From Photobacterium profundum SS9 (GTDB lineage: Bacteria > Pseudomonadota > Gammaproteobacteria > Enterobacterales > Vibrionaceae): DNA of 64,000 nt. The notes under the pieces were generated by a model. The model saw nothing but the letters and a program-made list of their open reading frames with translations. It was not told the origin of the DNA and ran no database searches. Of the stretch, positions 31,008-40,395 are shown in pieces. The stretch's first letter is position 1, and each line of letters starts with the position of its first letter. The DNA is taken from positions 650,187 through 714,186 of the forward strand of contig NC_006370.1 in the NCBI RefSeq assembly GCF_000196255.1, read 5' to 3'. The position numbers and the translations under genes were made by a program.

Positions 31008-31041
31008 TCTCACGGAATATAGCTTGATTCCATATTCACCA

Positions 31042-31075
31042 TAAAATACCACCTTAAAGGTGGTATTTTATTTTT
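31042..31075 (+). terminator. Terminator after yhbS
   Basis: AAAATACCACCT pairs with AGGTGGTATTTT around TAA and is followed by T residues. Confidence 0.9.
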
Positions 31076-31176
31076 GATGGTGGCTATATTAAACGCATGC
31101 TGGGTATGTCTTGGTGGTGTGGTGTGAATTTGATAGGATTGCCGCCCAAAGTGTTTAAGCTTATTGTGAGTATTGA

Positions 31177-31578
31177 ATGAAACAGCGTGATATTCAGGTA
31201 TTGCAAGAAATGGGGTTAACCTATTGGCAGGTACGCAAACCGGAGTTCTTCCCTAATATGCAAGTACCTGTCATCGATCTACCTGAAAGTTGCAAACTAT
31301 TGTTTATTACTGATAATGAATTGAATGAACATGATGCTTGGCTATTTGGGCGTATTTTAGGCAGTATGAAATTGACGCCTGAACAAGCGTTATCATTGCC
31401 TTTAGAAGCGGTAGAGCAAGTTGCAGAACATCATTTAACCTGGTGTTGGTTTGCAGGTTGCCAAGGCGCACACCCTGTTGGTTGCCAAGTGTTAAATTCC
31501 AGTTCATTGCAAGCAATGCATTCAAACCCATCAAGTAAAAAAGCCTTATGGCAGCAGATTTGTTCTTATGATAAATAA
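31177..31578 (+). CDS. holD: DNA polymerase III psi subunit
   Basis: Psi links the clamp loader, through chi, to single-strand binding protein. The 133-residue product resembles E. coli HolD: QEMGLTYWQVRKPEFF near the N-terminus (the chi-binding region), and NPSSKKALWQQICSYD at the C-terminus, matching NPTARAALWQQICTYE in E. coli. The family is poorly conserved, but the holD-rimI order, with an 11-base overlap, confirms it. Confidence 0.93.
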   Translation: MKQRDIQVLQEMGLTYWQVRKPEFFPNMQVPVIDLPESCKLLFITDNELNEHDAWLFGRILGSMKLTPEQALSLPLEAVEQVAEHHLTWCWFAGCQGAHPVGCQVLNSSSLQAMHSNPSSKKALWQQICSYDK

Positions 31579-32014
31579 AATTGTTCCACTTGAATCGCAA
31601 CACCATGATGATGTTTGGCGTATAGAACGTGCCGCCAACACTTTTCCGTGGGCTGAATCGATGATTCGTAAAGAGCCTAATAATATCGCGACGAATTTTG
31701 TTTTGTTAGTCGATGATATACTCGTGGGCTATTGTTACGGTCAGCTGGTGGCTGGTGAGGCAACATTACTGAATATTGCGGTTGATCCCAATCTGCAAGG
31801 AAAGGGCTACGGTAAAGCGTTGTTAGAAGGCTTTATCGATATATTACAACAGCGGAATGCTGAAGATATCTGGTTAGAAGTGCGTGCCAGTAATGCTCGT
31901 GCTTATAAACTGTATGAAGCGGCTGGCTTTAATGAGATAAACCGCCGTGAAGGGTATTACCCATCAGAAAATGGACGTGAAGATGCGTTAATTATGACGT
32001 ATTTAGTTATGTAG
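31568..32014 (+). CDS. rimI: Ribosomal protein S18-alanine N-acetyltransferase
   Basis: Acetylates the N-terminal alanine of S18. The 148 residues equal the E. coli length and show the GNAT acetyl-CoA site NIAVDPNLQGKGYGKALLEG and the specific ending LEVRASNARAYKLYEAAGF followed by RREGYYPSENGREDALIM. It overlaps the holD stop by 11 bases. Downstream, a TATAAT at 32062-32067 may belong to a prfC promoter. Confidence 0.95.
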   Translation: MINKIVPLESQHHDDVWRIERAANTFPWAESMIRKEPNNIATNFVLLVDDILVGYCYGQLVAGEATLLNIAVDPNLQGKGYGKALLEGFIDILQQRNAEDIWLEVRASNARAYKLYEAAGFNEINRREGYYPSENGREDALIMTYLVM

Positions 32015-32233
32015 CCTTTATATCTCCTCTGTTATCTCTGTTTCTTTTCGTGGGATTTGCGTATAATTCCGCCATTATCAGGCTCCTGAGTTTCATCTAT
32101 TTCCTGCGTACGATTGAGGTCGACATGTAATTTGTTGCTATAAAACAATTTTCGCAGTTTCCTGCCTACGCAGGCGATGGCACTTTTCTAGGGTCAGCCC
32201 CTATTGGAATCTCTCACAGGATTATCAACACTT

Positions 32234-33813
32234 ATGTCTTTTTTACAAGAAGTGGGTAAACGTAGAACGTTTGCCATCATTTCTCACCCCGATGCGGGTA
32301 AAACCACCATTACTGAAAAAGTTCTTTTATTCGGAAACGCGATTCAAAAAGCGGGTACCGTAAAAGGTCGTGGGTCTAATCAACACGCGAAATCAGACTG
32401 GATGGAAATGGAAAAAGAACGTGGTATCTCAGTAACGACCTCTGTGATGCAGTTCCCATACAATGATTGCCTCGTGAACCTTCTTGATACTCCTGGACAC
32501 GAAGATTTCTCGGAAGATACGTACCGCACATTAACGGCTGTTGACTCATGTCTAATGGTTATCGATGCCGCTAAAGGTGTCGAAGATCGTACGCGTAAGT
32601 TAATGGAAGTAACCCGTTTACGTGATACGCCAATCGTTACTTTCATGAACAAAATGGACCGTGAAGTACGTGATCCAATGGAAGTATTAGATGAAGTTGA
32701 AAACGAGCTAAAGATGGCTTGTGCGCCAATTTCATGGCCGATTGGCTGTGGTAAAGAATTTAAAGGTGTTTATCACATTCACCGTGATGAAACGATTTTG
32801 TATGAATCAGGCCACGGCCACGAGATTCAAGAAGTACGTATCATTAAGGGGTTAGACAACCCTGAGTTAGATGTCGCTGTTGGTGAAGCATTGGCAGCAA
32901 GCGTACGTGAAGAACTTGAATTGGTTATTGGTGCTGCGCACGAATTTGATCTTGAGTTGTTCCTGAAAGGTGAATTAACGCCGGTATTCTTTGGTACAGC
33001 ATTGGGTAACTTTGGTGTTGACCACATGCTTGAAGGCTTAACGCAGTGGGCGCCAGCACCACAAACACGTAAAGCGAATGAGCGCGATGTAGAAGCCGTC
33101 GAAGAGAAATTCTCGGGTTTCGTTTTTAAAATTCAAGCCAACATGGATCCTAAGCACCGCGACCGTATCGCCTTTATGCGTATCGTGTCAGGTACTTATA
33201 CCAAGGCATGAAAATGAACCATGTACGTATTGGTAAAAATGTCAGTATTTCTGATGCGGTAACCTTTATGGCTGGAGACCGTACTCGTGCTGAAAAAGCG
33301 TATGCGGGCGACATCATTGGTTTGCATAACCACGGTACGATTCAGATTGGCGATACGTTCACCCAAGGTGAGAACCTTAAGTTTGCTGGTATTCCAAACT
33401 TTGCACCTGAACTGTTCCGTCGTATTCGCCTAAAAGATCCATTGAGGCAGAAGCAGTTGCTTAAAGGTTTGGTACAGCTATCTGAAGAAGGTGCTGTACA
33501 GGTATTCCGTCCGTTACAAAATAATGATTTGATTGTTGGTGCAGTGGGTGTGCTTCAGTTTGATGTGGTTGTGGCACGCTTAAAAGCAGAATACAACGTA
33601 GAAGCAATCTACGAAGGTATTAATGTCGCGACAGCACGTTGGGTTGAGTGTGATGATGTGAAAATATTAGAAGAATTCAAGCGTAAAAACCAGCAGAACC
33701 TCGCTCTCGATGGCGGTGATAACTTAACATATGTTGCACCAACCATGGTCAATTTGAATTTGGCGAAAGAACGTTTCCCTGCTGTTGAATTCCATGCCAC
33801 TCGTGAGCACTAA
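32234..33813 (+). CDS. prfC: Peptide chain release factor 3, frameshifted as sequenced
   Basis: RF3 is a GTPase that recycles RF1 and RF2 from the ribosome after termination. The first frame begins with [18 protein letters not shown], contains G1 [18 protein letters not shown] and NKMD, and stops at a TGA at 33209-33211 after [12 protein letters not shown]. The second frame takes up [18 protein letters not shown] and runs to a normal C-terminus (EFHATREH). Adding one G to the GG at 33205-33206 restores TKGMK and one protein of about 526 residues, the family length. This is the second one-base deletion in the window and probably a sequence error; prfC is not essential in E. coli, so a real mutation cannot be excluded. 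Confidence 0.93.
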
Positions 33814-33849
33814 GCGTAATTAGAGTCACCAACGAGTAACATGTTCAGA

Positions 33850-33878
33850 AGGCCGTCACATTTGTGGCGGCTTTTTTT
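33850..33878 (+). terminator. Terminator after prfC
   Basis: GCCGTCAC and GTGGCGGC pair (one G-U) around ATTT and are followed by seven T residues. Confidence 0.9.
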
Positions 33879-33910
33879 GTGCTTTATGTCCTGATATCAA
33901 CCAACAACCT

Positions 33911-33954
33911 GATATCACTCTGAATCCTGCATCTTTAGGTAGCTTGGGTGTATA
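33911..33954 (-). repeat. Solo end fragment of the MITE-like repeat
   Basis: Read on the minus strand this stretch matches the left end of the element at 56640-56905 over about 42 bases (AAGCTACCT then AAGATGCAGGATTCAGAGTGAT), with a 2-base insertion and two or so substitutions. It lies in the glgX upstream region, 36 bases before its start codon. A direct repeat CTGATATCA (33891 and 33909) adjoins it. Confidence 0.75.
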
Positions 33955-33990
33955 CTCCTGTTGTGCATATGGGCGGCAAGGAGCTAAACA

Positions 33991-36111
33991 ATGGATAATG
34001 TAGTACCCGCGGGTGAGCAAAAGAGTTGTGTTACAAATACTAATGTAGCAAACCGAGATATTTTCACATGGATTGGTGAAGCATCACCTCTAGGGGCGAC
34101 AGCAAAAGACAACGGCGTTAACTTTAGCCTATATTCAAAAGATGCCACGAAAGTCACTCTTCACCTGTTTCACCATCAGCACGCTGATGCACCTTTCTTT
34201 TCTTTTGATCTAGACCCTATTCTTCATAAGCGTGGCCATTATTGGTTCATGTTCGTCGGCAATATTGGTCATGGTCAGGTGTATGCTTTTCAAGTTAATG
34301 GCCCTTGGCAACCCGATAAAGGGCTGCGATTTGATAAAGACAAAGTACTCATCGATCCTTACAGCCATGCGGTTTGCTTCAGTCAAAATTACAGTCGCCA
34401 GCGGGCGATAGATCCGGGCTCAAACATGGATGCTTGTATGAAAAGCATTGTGGTTGATCATCGCCATTTTGATTGGCAAGAATCACGCACCCCCAGTCAC
34501 TCTCTGACTGATACCGTTATCTATGAAATGCATGTGGGTGGGTTTACCAAACATCCATCATCTGGTGTTACCGACGCTAAGCGGGGCACATTTGCAGGCA
34601 TTATTGAAAAAATACCGTACCTTAAAGAATTAGGCATAACGGCTGTTGAGTTAATGCCAGTACAGCAATTTGATATCCATGATGCACCTGAAGGGCGGCA
34701 GAACTATTGGGGCTATAGTCCTATAACCTTTTTTTCGGTACATGCTCAATACAGTGTTGAGCAAAACCCCATTGCTGCCATTGATGAATTCAAAATGCTA
34801 GTGCGCGAGTTACATAAAGCGGATATCGAAGTGATTTTGGATGTGGTGTTCAATCACACCGCTGAAGGGGATGAAAACGGTCCAACATTTTGCTTTAAAG
34901 GGCTACAGAGCAAAGCCTATTATTTGACTGAGGGTGATACTGGCAAGTTCGCTAACTACAGTGGTTGTGGCAATACCTGTAACGCGAATCACAGTGTCTT
35001 ACGCCGAATGATTATTGATGCATTGCATTTTTGGGTAACTGAAATGCGGGTTGATGGCTTTCGTTTTGACTTAGCATCGGTGCTGGCTCGTGATGGCCAA
35101 GGTCACCCGATGAAAGAGCCGCCATTATTATGGTCGATAGATTCCGATCCCATTTTGAGTGGCACCAAGATCATTGCTGAAGCTTGGGATGCCGCAGGTC
35201 TGTACCAAGTAGGATCATTTATTGGCGATCGCTGGAATGAATGGAACGGTAAATACCGCGATGATGTACGCGCATTTTGGCGTGGCGATAGTGGCAGTGT
35301 CGAAACATTTGCCTCCCGTATTTTAGGCTCGCCTGATATTTACTGTAGCCACCATCACTCGCCACATCGTTCAGTGAACTTCATCTGTGCCCATGATGGC
35401 TTCACGTTAAATGATCTTGTGAGTTACAACCAGAAGCACAATTACGCCAACGGGGAAGATAATCGCGATGGCGATAACCACAATATATCCTGTAATTACG
35501 GGGTTGAAGGGCCGACGCAGATAGCTGAAATTGATGCTATCAGGAATCGACAATGTAAAAACATGCTGGCAACGTTATTTTTGTCTTTAGGCACACCGAT
35601 GATCAATATGGGGGATGAAGTTCGTCGTACCCAACAAGGTAACAATAACGCGTATTGCCAAGATAATGAGTTAAGTTGGTTTGACTGGCAACTTGTCGAA
35701 CAGAATGCCGATCTTCACCGTTTTGTGAAACAGCTAAGCTTAATAAGACGCGCAGAGCCTACGATTGATTGGAACATGCACATATCATTAAACTCGGTTA
35801 TCAAAAGCGTTGATATTAACTGGCATGGTGTACAGCCTAATCAACCAGATTGGTCGGAGCATTCACATTCGTTGGCGCTTACGGTGAATCATCCTTTAAC
35901 CAACAATGAGTTATACGTTATTTGTAATGCGTATTGGGATCCGCTTGAATTTACCCTCCCTAATCGCGAGCATAGTGATTGGCATTTATTGATAAACACG
36001 GGGCAAGCAAGCCCATTTGATATTTATGATATTGACGATGCACCAGCTTATAACCCTGATAGCATTTTAGTCTTAGGGCGAAGCATGGTGGTGATGGCTG
36101 CTAAAAAGTGA
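33991..36111 (+). CDS. glgX: Glycogen debranching enzyme (GlgX/isoamylase type)
   Basis: A GH13 enzyme expected to cleave alpha-1,6 branches in glycogen-derived limit dextrins. The 706 residues have an N-terminal CBM48-like domain (about 30-130, DNGVNFSLYSKDATKVTLHLF) and the (beta/alpha)8 catalytic domain with all four conserved regions: DVVFNH, GFRFDLA (nucleophile Asp360), IAEAWD (acid Glu397) and AHDG (Asp469). YEMHVGGFT and WNEWNGKYRDDVR are typical of the GlgX/isoamylase group rather than GlgB. About 50 residues longer than E. coli GlgX. No other glycogen gene is in the window. The start has AAGGAG seven or so bases upstream. Confidence 0.9.
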   Translation: MDNVVPAGEQKSCVTNTNVANRDIFTWIGEASPLGATAKDNGVNFSLYSKDATKVTLHLFHHQHADAPFFSFDLDPILHKRGHYWFMFVGNIGHGQVYAFQVNGPWQPDKGLRFDKDKVLIDPYSHAVCFSQNYSRQRAIDPGSNMDACMKSIVVDHRHFDWQESRTPSHSLTDTVIYEMHVGGFTKHPSSGVTDAKRGTFAGIIEKIPYLKELGITAVELMPVQQFDIHDAPEGRQNYWGYSPITFFSVHAQYSVEQNPIAAIDEFKMLVRELHKADIEVILDVVFNHTAEGDENGPTFCFKGLQSKAYYLTEGDTGKFANYSGCGNTCNANHSVLRRMIIDALHFWVTEMRVDGFRFDLASVLARDGQGHPMKEPPLLWSIDSDPILSGTKIIAEAWDAAGLYQVGSFIGDRWNEWNGKYRDDVRAFWRGDSGSVETFASRILGSPDIYCSHHHSPHRSVNFICAHDGFTLNDLVSYNQKHNYANGEDNRDGDNHNISCNYGVEGPTQIAEIDAIRNRQCKNMLATLFLSLGTPMINMGDEVRRTQQGNNNAYCQDNELSWFDWQLVEQNADLHRFVKQLSLIRRAEPTIDWNMHISLNSVIKSVDINWHGVQPNQPDWSEHSHSLALTVNHPLTNNELYVICNAYWDPLEFTLPNREHSDWHLLINTGQASPFDIYDIDDAPAYNPDSILVLGRSMVVMAAKK

Positions 36112-36140
36112 ATATAATAAAGTTGCTTAGGAGAATGAAG

Positions 36141-36350
36141 ATGTTGGAATGGTTGAAAAAATATATCGCTCAGTATGATCAGTGGTGCGAACGTATGGGC
36201 TTTACGCCTGAAAATAGGCGCTGTTGTGCGCCTATTCGTTACGATGAAGATGACGAGCGACACCCCAAACGTCGAGCCGCACATTTTCAACAGAAAAAGT
36301 GCGATTCGACCTCTGGTTTACAGAATAAAAAGCGTTTATATGTTGATTGA
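36141..36350 (+). CDS. Small conserved-looking protein upstream of yjjV (DUF5363-like)
   Basis: A 69-residue ORF with an ATG seven bases after AGGAG. It begins MLEWLKKYIAQYDQWCERMG, contains two adjacent cysteines in RRCCAPIRY, and ends in a basic, probably disordered tail. From memory this resembles the DUF5363 family found next to yjjV in Vibrio; no function is known to me. It lies 29 bases after glgX, and its stop overlaps the yjjV start by 11 bases. Confidence 0.65.
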   Translation: MLEWLKKYIAQYDQWCERMGFTPENRRCCAPIRYDEDDERHPKRRAAHFQQKKCDSTSGLQNKKRLYVD

Positions 36351-37134
36351 TAGCCATTGTCACTTTGATTTTGCACCTTTTATCGATGCCCCAGAACATT
36401 ACTTAACATTGGCAAAAAATGCGGGGGTTAAGCGTATTGTTATCCCTTCAGTAGGGGAGAGGAATTGGCATGTAGTTGAGCAGTTAAGTCGTCAATTTGA
36501 TGAGTTGTATTATGCACTGGGCTTACATCCTTTTTTTAGCCATGAACATTCAGAACACGCTTTACCGTTACTTAAAGAACAAATACAAAAAGTGACTCAA
36601 GATTCAGACACTTATCGAAAAAAGTGCGTTGCTATCGGGGAATGTGGGCTAGACTTTACCATTGTTAATGCAGATAAAGAACAACAAATAGAATTGCTTA
36701 GCGAGCAGGTAGCGTTAGCCAATCAGTTTGATTTACCCGTTATTTTGCATTGCCGCAAAGCCTTTCCTGAATTAATGAAAGTTTTGAGGAAAAATCCACC
36801 CATTGCTGGTGGTGTTTATCATGCATTTAGTGGTAGCTATCAACAAGCAAAGCAACTTATTGATCTAGGTATCAAAATTGGTGTAGGTGGAACGATTACA
36901 TATAGCCGTGCCAGTAAAACTCGCCATACAATAGCATCTCTACCGTTGGTAGAACTCATATTAGAGACCGATGCACCAGATATGCCGATATCAGGGTTCC
37001 AAGGTGAGCCTAATCGCCCTGATAGGATATGTAATATATTGCGAACTTTAGCGAGTTTTAGAGTGGAATCTGAACAGGTGATAGAAGAGGTAACAACCTT
37101 AACTACCGCTGAATTATTTCGTATTTCATTGTGA
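36340..37134 (+). CDS. yjjV: TatD family metal-dependent hydrolase (YjjV-like)
   Basis: A TIM-barrel metallohydrolase of the TatD DNase family; the cellular substrate of YjjV is not established. The 264 residues carry the metal ligands in order: HxH in LIDSHCHFDF, Glu in AIGECGLDF, His in VILHCRKAF, His in VYHAFSGS and Asp in ETDAPDMP. The ATG at 36340 starts exactly at the conserved IDSHCH motif; the long in-frame extension upstream overlaps the small ORF and is not family-like. Translation is probably coupled to that ORF. Confidence 0.92.
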   Translation: MLIDSHCHFDFAPFIDAPEHYLTLAKNAGVKRIVIPSVGERNWHVVEQLSRQFDELYYALGLHPFFSHEHSEHALPLLKEQIQKVTQDSDTYRKKCVAIGECGLDFTIVNADKEQQIELLSEQVALANQFDLPVILHCRKAFPELMKVLRKNPPIAGGVYHAFSGSYQQAKQLIDLGIKIGVGGTITYSRASKTRHTIASLPLVELILETDAPDMPISGFQGEPNRPDRICNILRTLASFRVESEQVIEEVTTLTTAELFRISL

Positions 37135-37148
37135 TGTCACTCTCAGAT

Positions 37149-37174
37149 CGAAACGTTTGCGCGAAACGTTTGCG
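37149..37174. promoter_or_regulatory. Tandem LacI-family (PurR/CytR-like) operators
   Basis: CGAAACGTTTGCG occurs twice without a gap (37149-37161 and 37162-37174). Each contains the AAACGTTT core of LacI-family operators, and the right half GTTTGCG equals the PurR half-site. They lie just upstream of a perfect CRP site in the nupC control region. Confidence 0.6.
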
Positions 37175-37191
37175 TGAACGAACGAGCTTAG

Positions 37192-37207
37192 TGTGACTGC
37201 CGTCACA
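37192..37207. promoter_or_regulatory. CRP site upstream of nupC (distal)
   Basis: TGTGACTGCCGTCACA matches the TGTGA-N6-TCACA consensus perfectly. Its centre would be near -93.5 relative to a start at 37293. Confidence 0.82.
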
Positions 37208-37243
37208 ATTGTCGCTAAACTTACATCTCCTTTCCTTAGAAAG

Positions 37244-37286
37244 TGTGATGGCCGCATTACTTTATCGTTACCCGCATGAGTATAAT
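37244..37286 (+). promoter_or_regulatory. nupC promoter with proximal CRP half-site
   Basis: TATAAT is at 37281-37286 with no good -35 hexamer, as in activator-dependent promoters. TGTGA at 37244-37248 begins a degenerate CRP site centred 52 bp from the distal one and near -41.5. The layout resembles E. coli deoP2. Confidence 0.6.
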
Positions 37287-37354
37287 GCTGCCGGACTCTT
37301 AATGAGCCAAATTGTCGAGACGCCAAACTTAACTATAAAGGGATGCCATAAACT

Positions 37355-38608
37355 ATGAGCATGTTTATGAGCCTGGTTGGGATAGTAGTATTGCTAGGTC
37401 TAGCAGTTCTATTGTCTGATAACCGTAAAGCTATTAATTTACGTACTGTTGGTGGCGCATTTGCCATTCAATTTATCTTAGGTGCATTTATTCTTTATGT
37501 ACCTTGGGGCAAGGACGTTCTAGGTGCCGTGAGTGGCGGTGTTCAGAACGTTATCGATTACGGTAATACAGGTATCGAATTTTTATTCGGTAGTCTAGTT
37601 AACTTTTCTGTTGAAGGTATTGGTTTTATCTTCGCCTTTAAAGTGTTACCAACAGTAATCTTCTTCTCTGCACTGATCAGCGTTTTTTACTACTTGGGTG
37701 TTATGCAAGTAGTGATCAATGTTCTTGGTGGTGGTCTAAGAAAAGTATTAGGTACATCAAACGCGGAATCCATGTCTGCAACGGCTAACATTTTTGTTGG
37801 TCAAACAGAAGCACCACTTGTTGTGCGTCCGTTTGTACCAAAGATGACGCAATCTGAGTTGTTTGCAGTAATGTGTGGTGGTCTAGCATCTGTTGCAGGT
37901 GGTGTTCTTGCTGGTTATGCTGCAATGGGTGTTCCTCTAGAATACTTGATCGCGGCATCCTTCATGGCAGCCCCTGGTGGTCTACTGTTCGCTAAAATCA
38001 TCAAGCCTGAAACTGAAGAGCCAATTGAGCAACTAGCATCAGATGCTGATGATGCTGACGATAAGCCTGCTAACGTTATTGATGCGGCAGCGAGCGGTGC
38101 GTCTTCTGGTATGCAGCTAGCATTAAACATTGGTGCAATGCTTTTGGCTTTCGTTGGTCTAATTGCATTAGTTAACGGTATGCTTGGTGGCATCGGTGGT
38201 TGGTTCGGCATGCCTGAACTAACACTAGAACTTATTCTTGGTTATGTATTCCAACCACTAGCATTCCTAATCGGTGTGCCATGGGAAGATGCAAACGTTG
38301 CGGGTTCTTTCATCGGTCAGAAACTGATCCTGAACGAATTTGTTGCTTACTTAGGTTACGTACCGTACCTAGGCGATGCGGCTCCAGTTATTCTTGCTGA
38401 GAAAACGAAGATTATTATTTCGTTCGCATTGTGTGGTTTTGCTAACTTATCATCAGTAGCAATCCTACTGGGTGGTCTTGGTAGCATTGCTCCAAACCGT
38501 CGTCACGATATCGCTCGTTTCGGTATGCGTGCAGTAGCTGCAGGTACATTATCTAACCTAATGTCTGCAACAATCGCTGGTTTGTTCTTCTCGCTAAGCG
38601 CAATGTAA
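37355..38608 (+). CDS. nupC: Concentrative nucleoside transporter
   Basis: A CNT-family inner-membrane symporter that takes up nucleosides. The 417 residues show about ten hydrophobic segments and the family motifs [12 protein letters not shown] (near residue 150), [14 protein letters not shown] and NEFVAYLGY. The hydrophilic loop [17 protein letters not shown] (about 225-240) is cytosolic. Transported nucleosides feed the deo enzymes encoded just downstream. The promoter region carries CRP and LacI-type sites, consistent with cAMP and CytR- or PurR-type control. A strong terminator follows. Confidence 0.94.
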   Translation: MSMFMSLVGIVVLLGLAVLLSDNRKAINLRTVGGAFAIQFILGAFILYVPWGKDVLGAVSGGVQNVIDYGNTGIEFLFGSLVNFSVEGIGFIFAFKVLPTVIFFSALISVFYYLGVMQVVINVLGGGLRKVLGTSNAESMSATANIFVGQTEAPLVVRPFVPKMTQSELFAVMCGGLASVAGGVLAGYAAMGVPLEYLIAASFMAAPGGLLFAKIIKPETEEPIEQLASDADDADDKPANVIDAAASGASSGMQLALNIGAMLLAFVGLIALVNGMLGGIGGWFGMPELTLELILGYVFQPLAFLIGVPWEDANVAGSFIGQKLILNEFVAYLGYVPYLGDAAPVILAEKTKIIISFALCGFANLSSVAILLGGLGSIAPNRRHDIARFGMRAVAAGTLSNLMSATIAGLFFSLSAM

Positions 38609-38627
38609 TTCCTGACTCTGTCAGCAC

Positions 38628-38659
38628 AAAAACGCCACAGCTTGCTGTGGCGTTTTTTT
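38628..38659 (+). terminator. Terminator after nupC
   Basis: ACGCCACAG and CTGTGGCGT pair around CTTG and run into seven T residues. Confidence 0.92.
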
Positions 38660-39420
38660 ATGCCCATTTACTTATCCAGAATGGTATTACTTATCTAATC
38701 TAGTATTACCACCATTGTTTCCAGATCATCTTAATGATCAACAGATTTGGTAAAAACTACGTTCACCTTGTTTCTTTCCTTCATAAAATCGATTGCGCTC
38801 CGTTTTCTGCTCTATTCTTTTGATAGCATCTTGCATATTGATTCAGATAATACTTGTATTACGACTGTCTGCACTTATGAATACACTTATCGGCAGGGTA
38901 GTTTATTCATAAGTGGTGAATTAATAAGTCATGTTTCAGTGGTGTTCGTTGTGGATTAATAAACTTAATTTTATTTATTAGTCACTTAGGGTTAGTTCTC
39001 AAGGTAAACACATTGTCCACGTGTGGAAACACGACTTTTATGGTGACGTGCATCGTACCTTGGTATTATTGGTGAGCACCATCATAAAGAGACGACTGTT
39101 GTTTCAGCGTTCCCCCATCGTGATGGAAGTATTGTCACGGTTTTGCTGAACAACACGAACTTGCAAGGCGTTTATTTATTTGTCTCTGTATTACAGTTCA
39201 AAAGTATTACAGAAAGAAAAATAGAACGTCTCGCGCGGTGAAAAGGATAGCAATCAAGTAAAACGATCTCGCGTTGTTTACTTGAGTCTTCAAGGAATCA
39301 AGTCCGCTTATCTAACTGTTCGCTGTCAGCGGGCCGTTTGGCGGTATGAAAAAACGTATCGTTAAGCGTATGGAACAGTTTCTATAAGCTTGGTAGAAAA
39401 TAACTGGACTGGAGATAGTC
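38660..39420 (+). promoter_or_regulatory. Long intergenic control region upstream of deoC
   Basis: No convincing gene. Two near-consensus CRP sites are seen, GGTGA-N6-TCGTA (39042-39057) and GGTGA-N6-TCATA (39071-39086). A foldable stretch follows: TGTTGTTTCAGC (39097-39108) pairs with GCTGAACAACA (39145-39155) with one bulge, and encloses the alternative stems CCATC/GATGG and CGTGA/TCACG. A further inverted repeat CAAGTAAA/TTTACTTG lies near 39254-39285. I cannot assign the -35 and -10 hexamers. Confidence 0.5.
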
Positions 39421-40194
39421 ATGAGCGATTTAAAAGCTGCTGCATTACGTGCATTAAAATTAATGGATCTTACAACTCTGAACGATGACGACACTGATGA
39501 AAAAGTGATCGCGCTTTGTAAGAATGCTAAAACAGCTGTAGGCAACACAGCAGCAGTATGTATTTACCCACGTTTCATTCCTGCTGCTAAGAAGCAGTTG
39601 CGTGAACAAGGTACACCAGAAGTACGTATTGCAACCGTTACTAACTTCCCACATGGTAACGACGATATTGAAATCGCAGTTGCTGAAACAAAAGCGGCTG
39701 TTGCATACGGCGCTGATGAAGTTGACGTTGTATTCCCATACCGTGCATTAATTGCTGGAAATGCAGACGTTGGTTTTGAGCTAGTTAAGCAATGTAAAGC
39801 TGCATGTGGCGATATTCTGCTTAAAGTTATCATCGAAACGGGTGAGCTTAAGACTGAAGCGCTAATCAAGCAGGCTTCTGAGCTTTCGATCAAAGCCGGT
39901 GCAGATTTCATCAAAACATCAACGGGTAAAGTACCTGTTAACGCAACACCAGAAGCAGCAGAAATTATGCTGACAGTAATTAAAGATATGGATGTTGCTA
40001 AAACAGTTGGTTTTAAACCAGCTGGTGGCGTTCGTACTGCAGAAGATGCTCAAGCATTCCTTGCTATGGCAGACCGCATTCTTGGCGGTGACTGGGCAGA
40101 CAACATGCACTACCGTTTTGGTGCATCAAGCCTACTTGCAAACTTATTGCACACTTTAGGTGAAGGCGAAGAAGCGGCTCAAGGCGGCTACTAA
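39421..40194 (+). CDS. deoC: Deoxyribose-phosphate aldolase
   Basis: Cleaves deoxyribose-5-phosphate to acetaldehyde and glyceraldehyde-3-phosphate, the last step of deoxynucleoside catabolism. The 257-residue class I aldolase barrel has the Schiff-base lysine in [10 protein letters not shown] (Lys165) and the second catalytic lysine in VGFKPAGGV (Lys199). First gene of deoC-deoA-deoB-deoD, in the E. coli order. A stem without a T run (40205-40229) separates it from deoA. Confidence 0.98.
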   Translation: MSDLKAAALRALKLMDLTTLNDDDTDEKVIALCKNAKTAVGNTAAVCIYPRFIPAAKKQLREQGTPEVRIATVTNFPHGNDDIEIAVAETKAAVAYGADEVDVVFPYRALIAGNADVGFELVKQCKAACGDILLKVIIETGELKTEALIKQASELSIKAGADFIKTSTGKVPVNATPEAAEIMLTVIKDMDVAKTVGFKPAGGVRTAEDAQAFLAMADRILGGDWADNMHYRFGASSLLANLLHTLGEGEEAAQGGY

Positions 40195-40204
40195 GTCTGA
40201 ATAA

Positions 40205-40229
40205 ATAAGGTGGCGTAATGCCACCTTAT
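40205..40229 (+). terminator. Intercistronic hairpin deoC-deoA
   Basis: ATAAGGTGGC pairs perfectly with GCCACCTTAT around GTAAT. No T run follows, so it more likely stabilises or processes the transcript than ends it. Confidence 0.5.
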
Positions 40230-40395
40230 CTTAGCTCTACCTGTGACTATTCATTGTTTCTGTTAAAACAACACAATACTTGTGTGGATCGCTGCGCCTT
40301 AATGCTGGCGAATTATGGGGAATAACTGATATTTCTCATTTAAAAACAATCGAATAGTTCTCTATCCTACGACCAACTTTTGATTGGGGAATACC

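Noticed and set aside
32204..32233. Upstream TTG start for prfC
   Set aside because: Family proteins start at the [11 protein letters not shown] position (32234); the extra ten codons have no counterpart.
33198..33215. Programmed ribosomal frameshift in prfC
   Set aside because: No slippery heptamer or stimulatory structure seen, and the family has no such mechanism; a missing G explains it more simply.
38747..38959. 70-codon ORF between nupC and deoC
   Set aside because: No ribosome-binding site and hydrophobic, low-complexity composition; probably chance.
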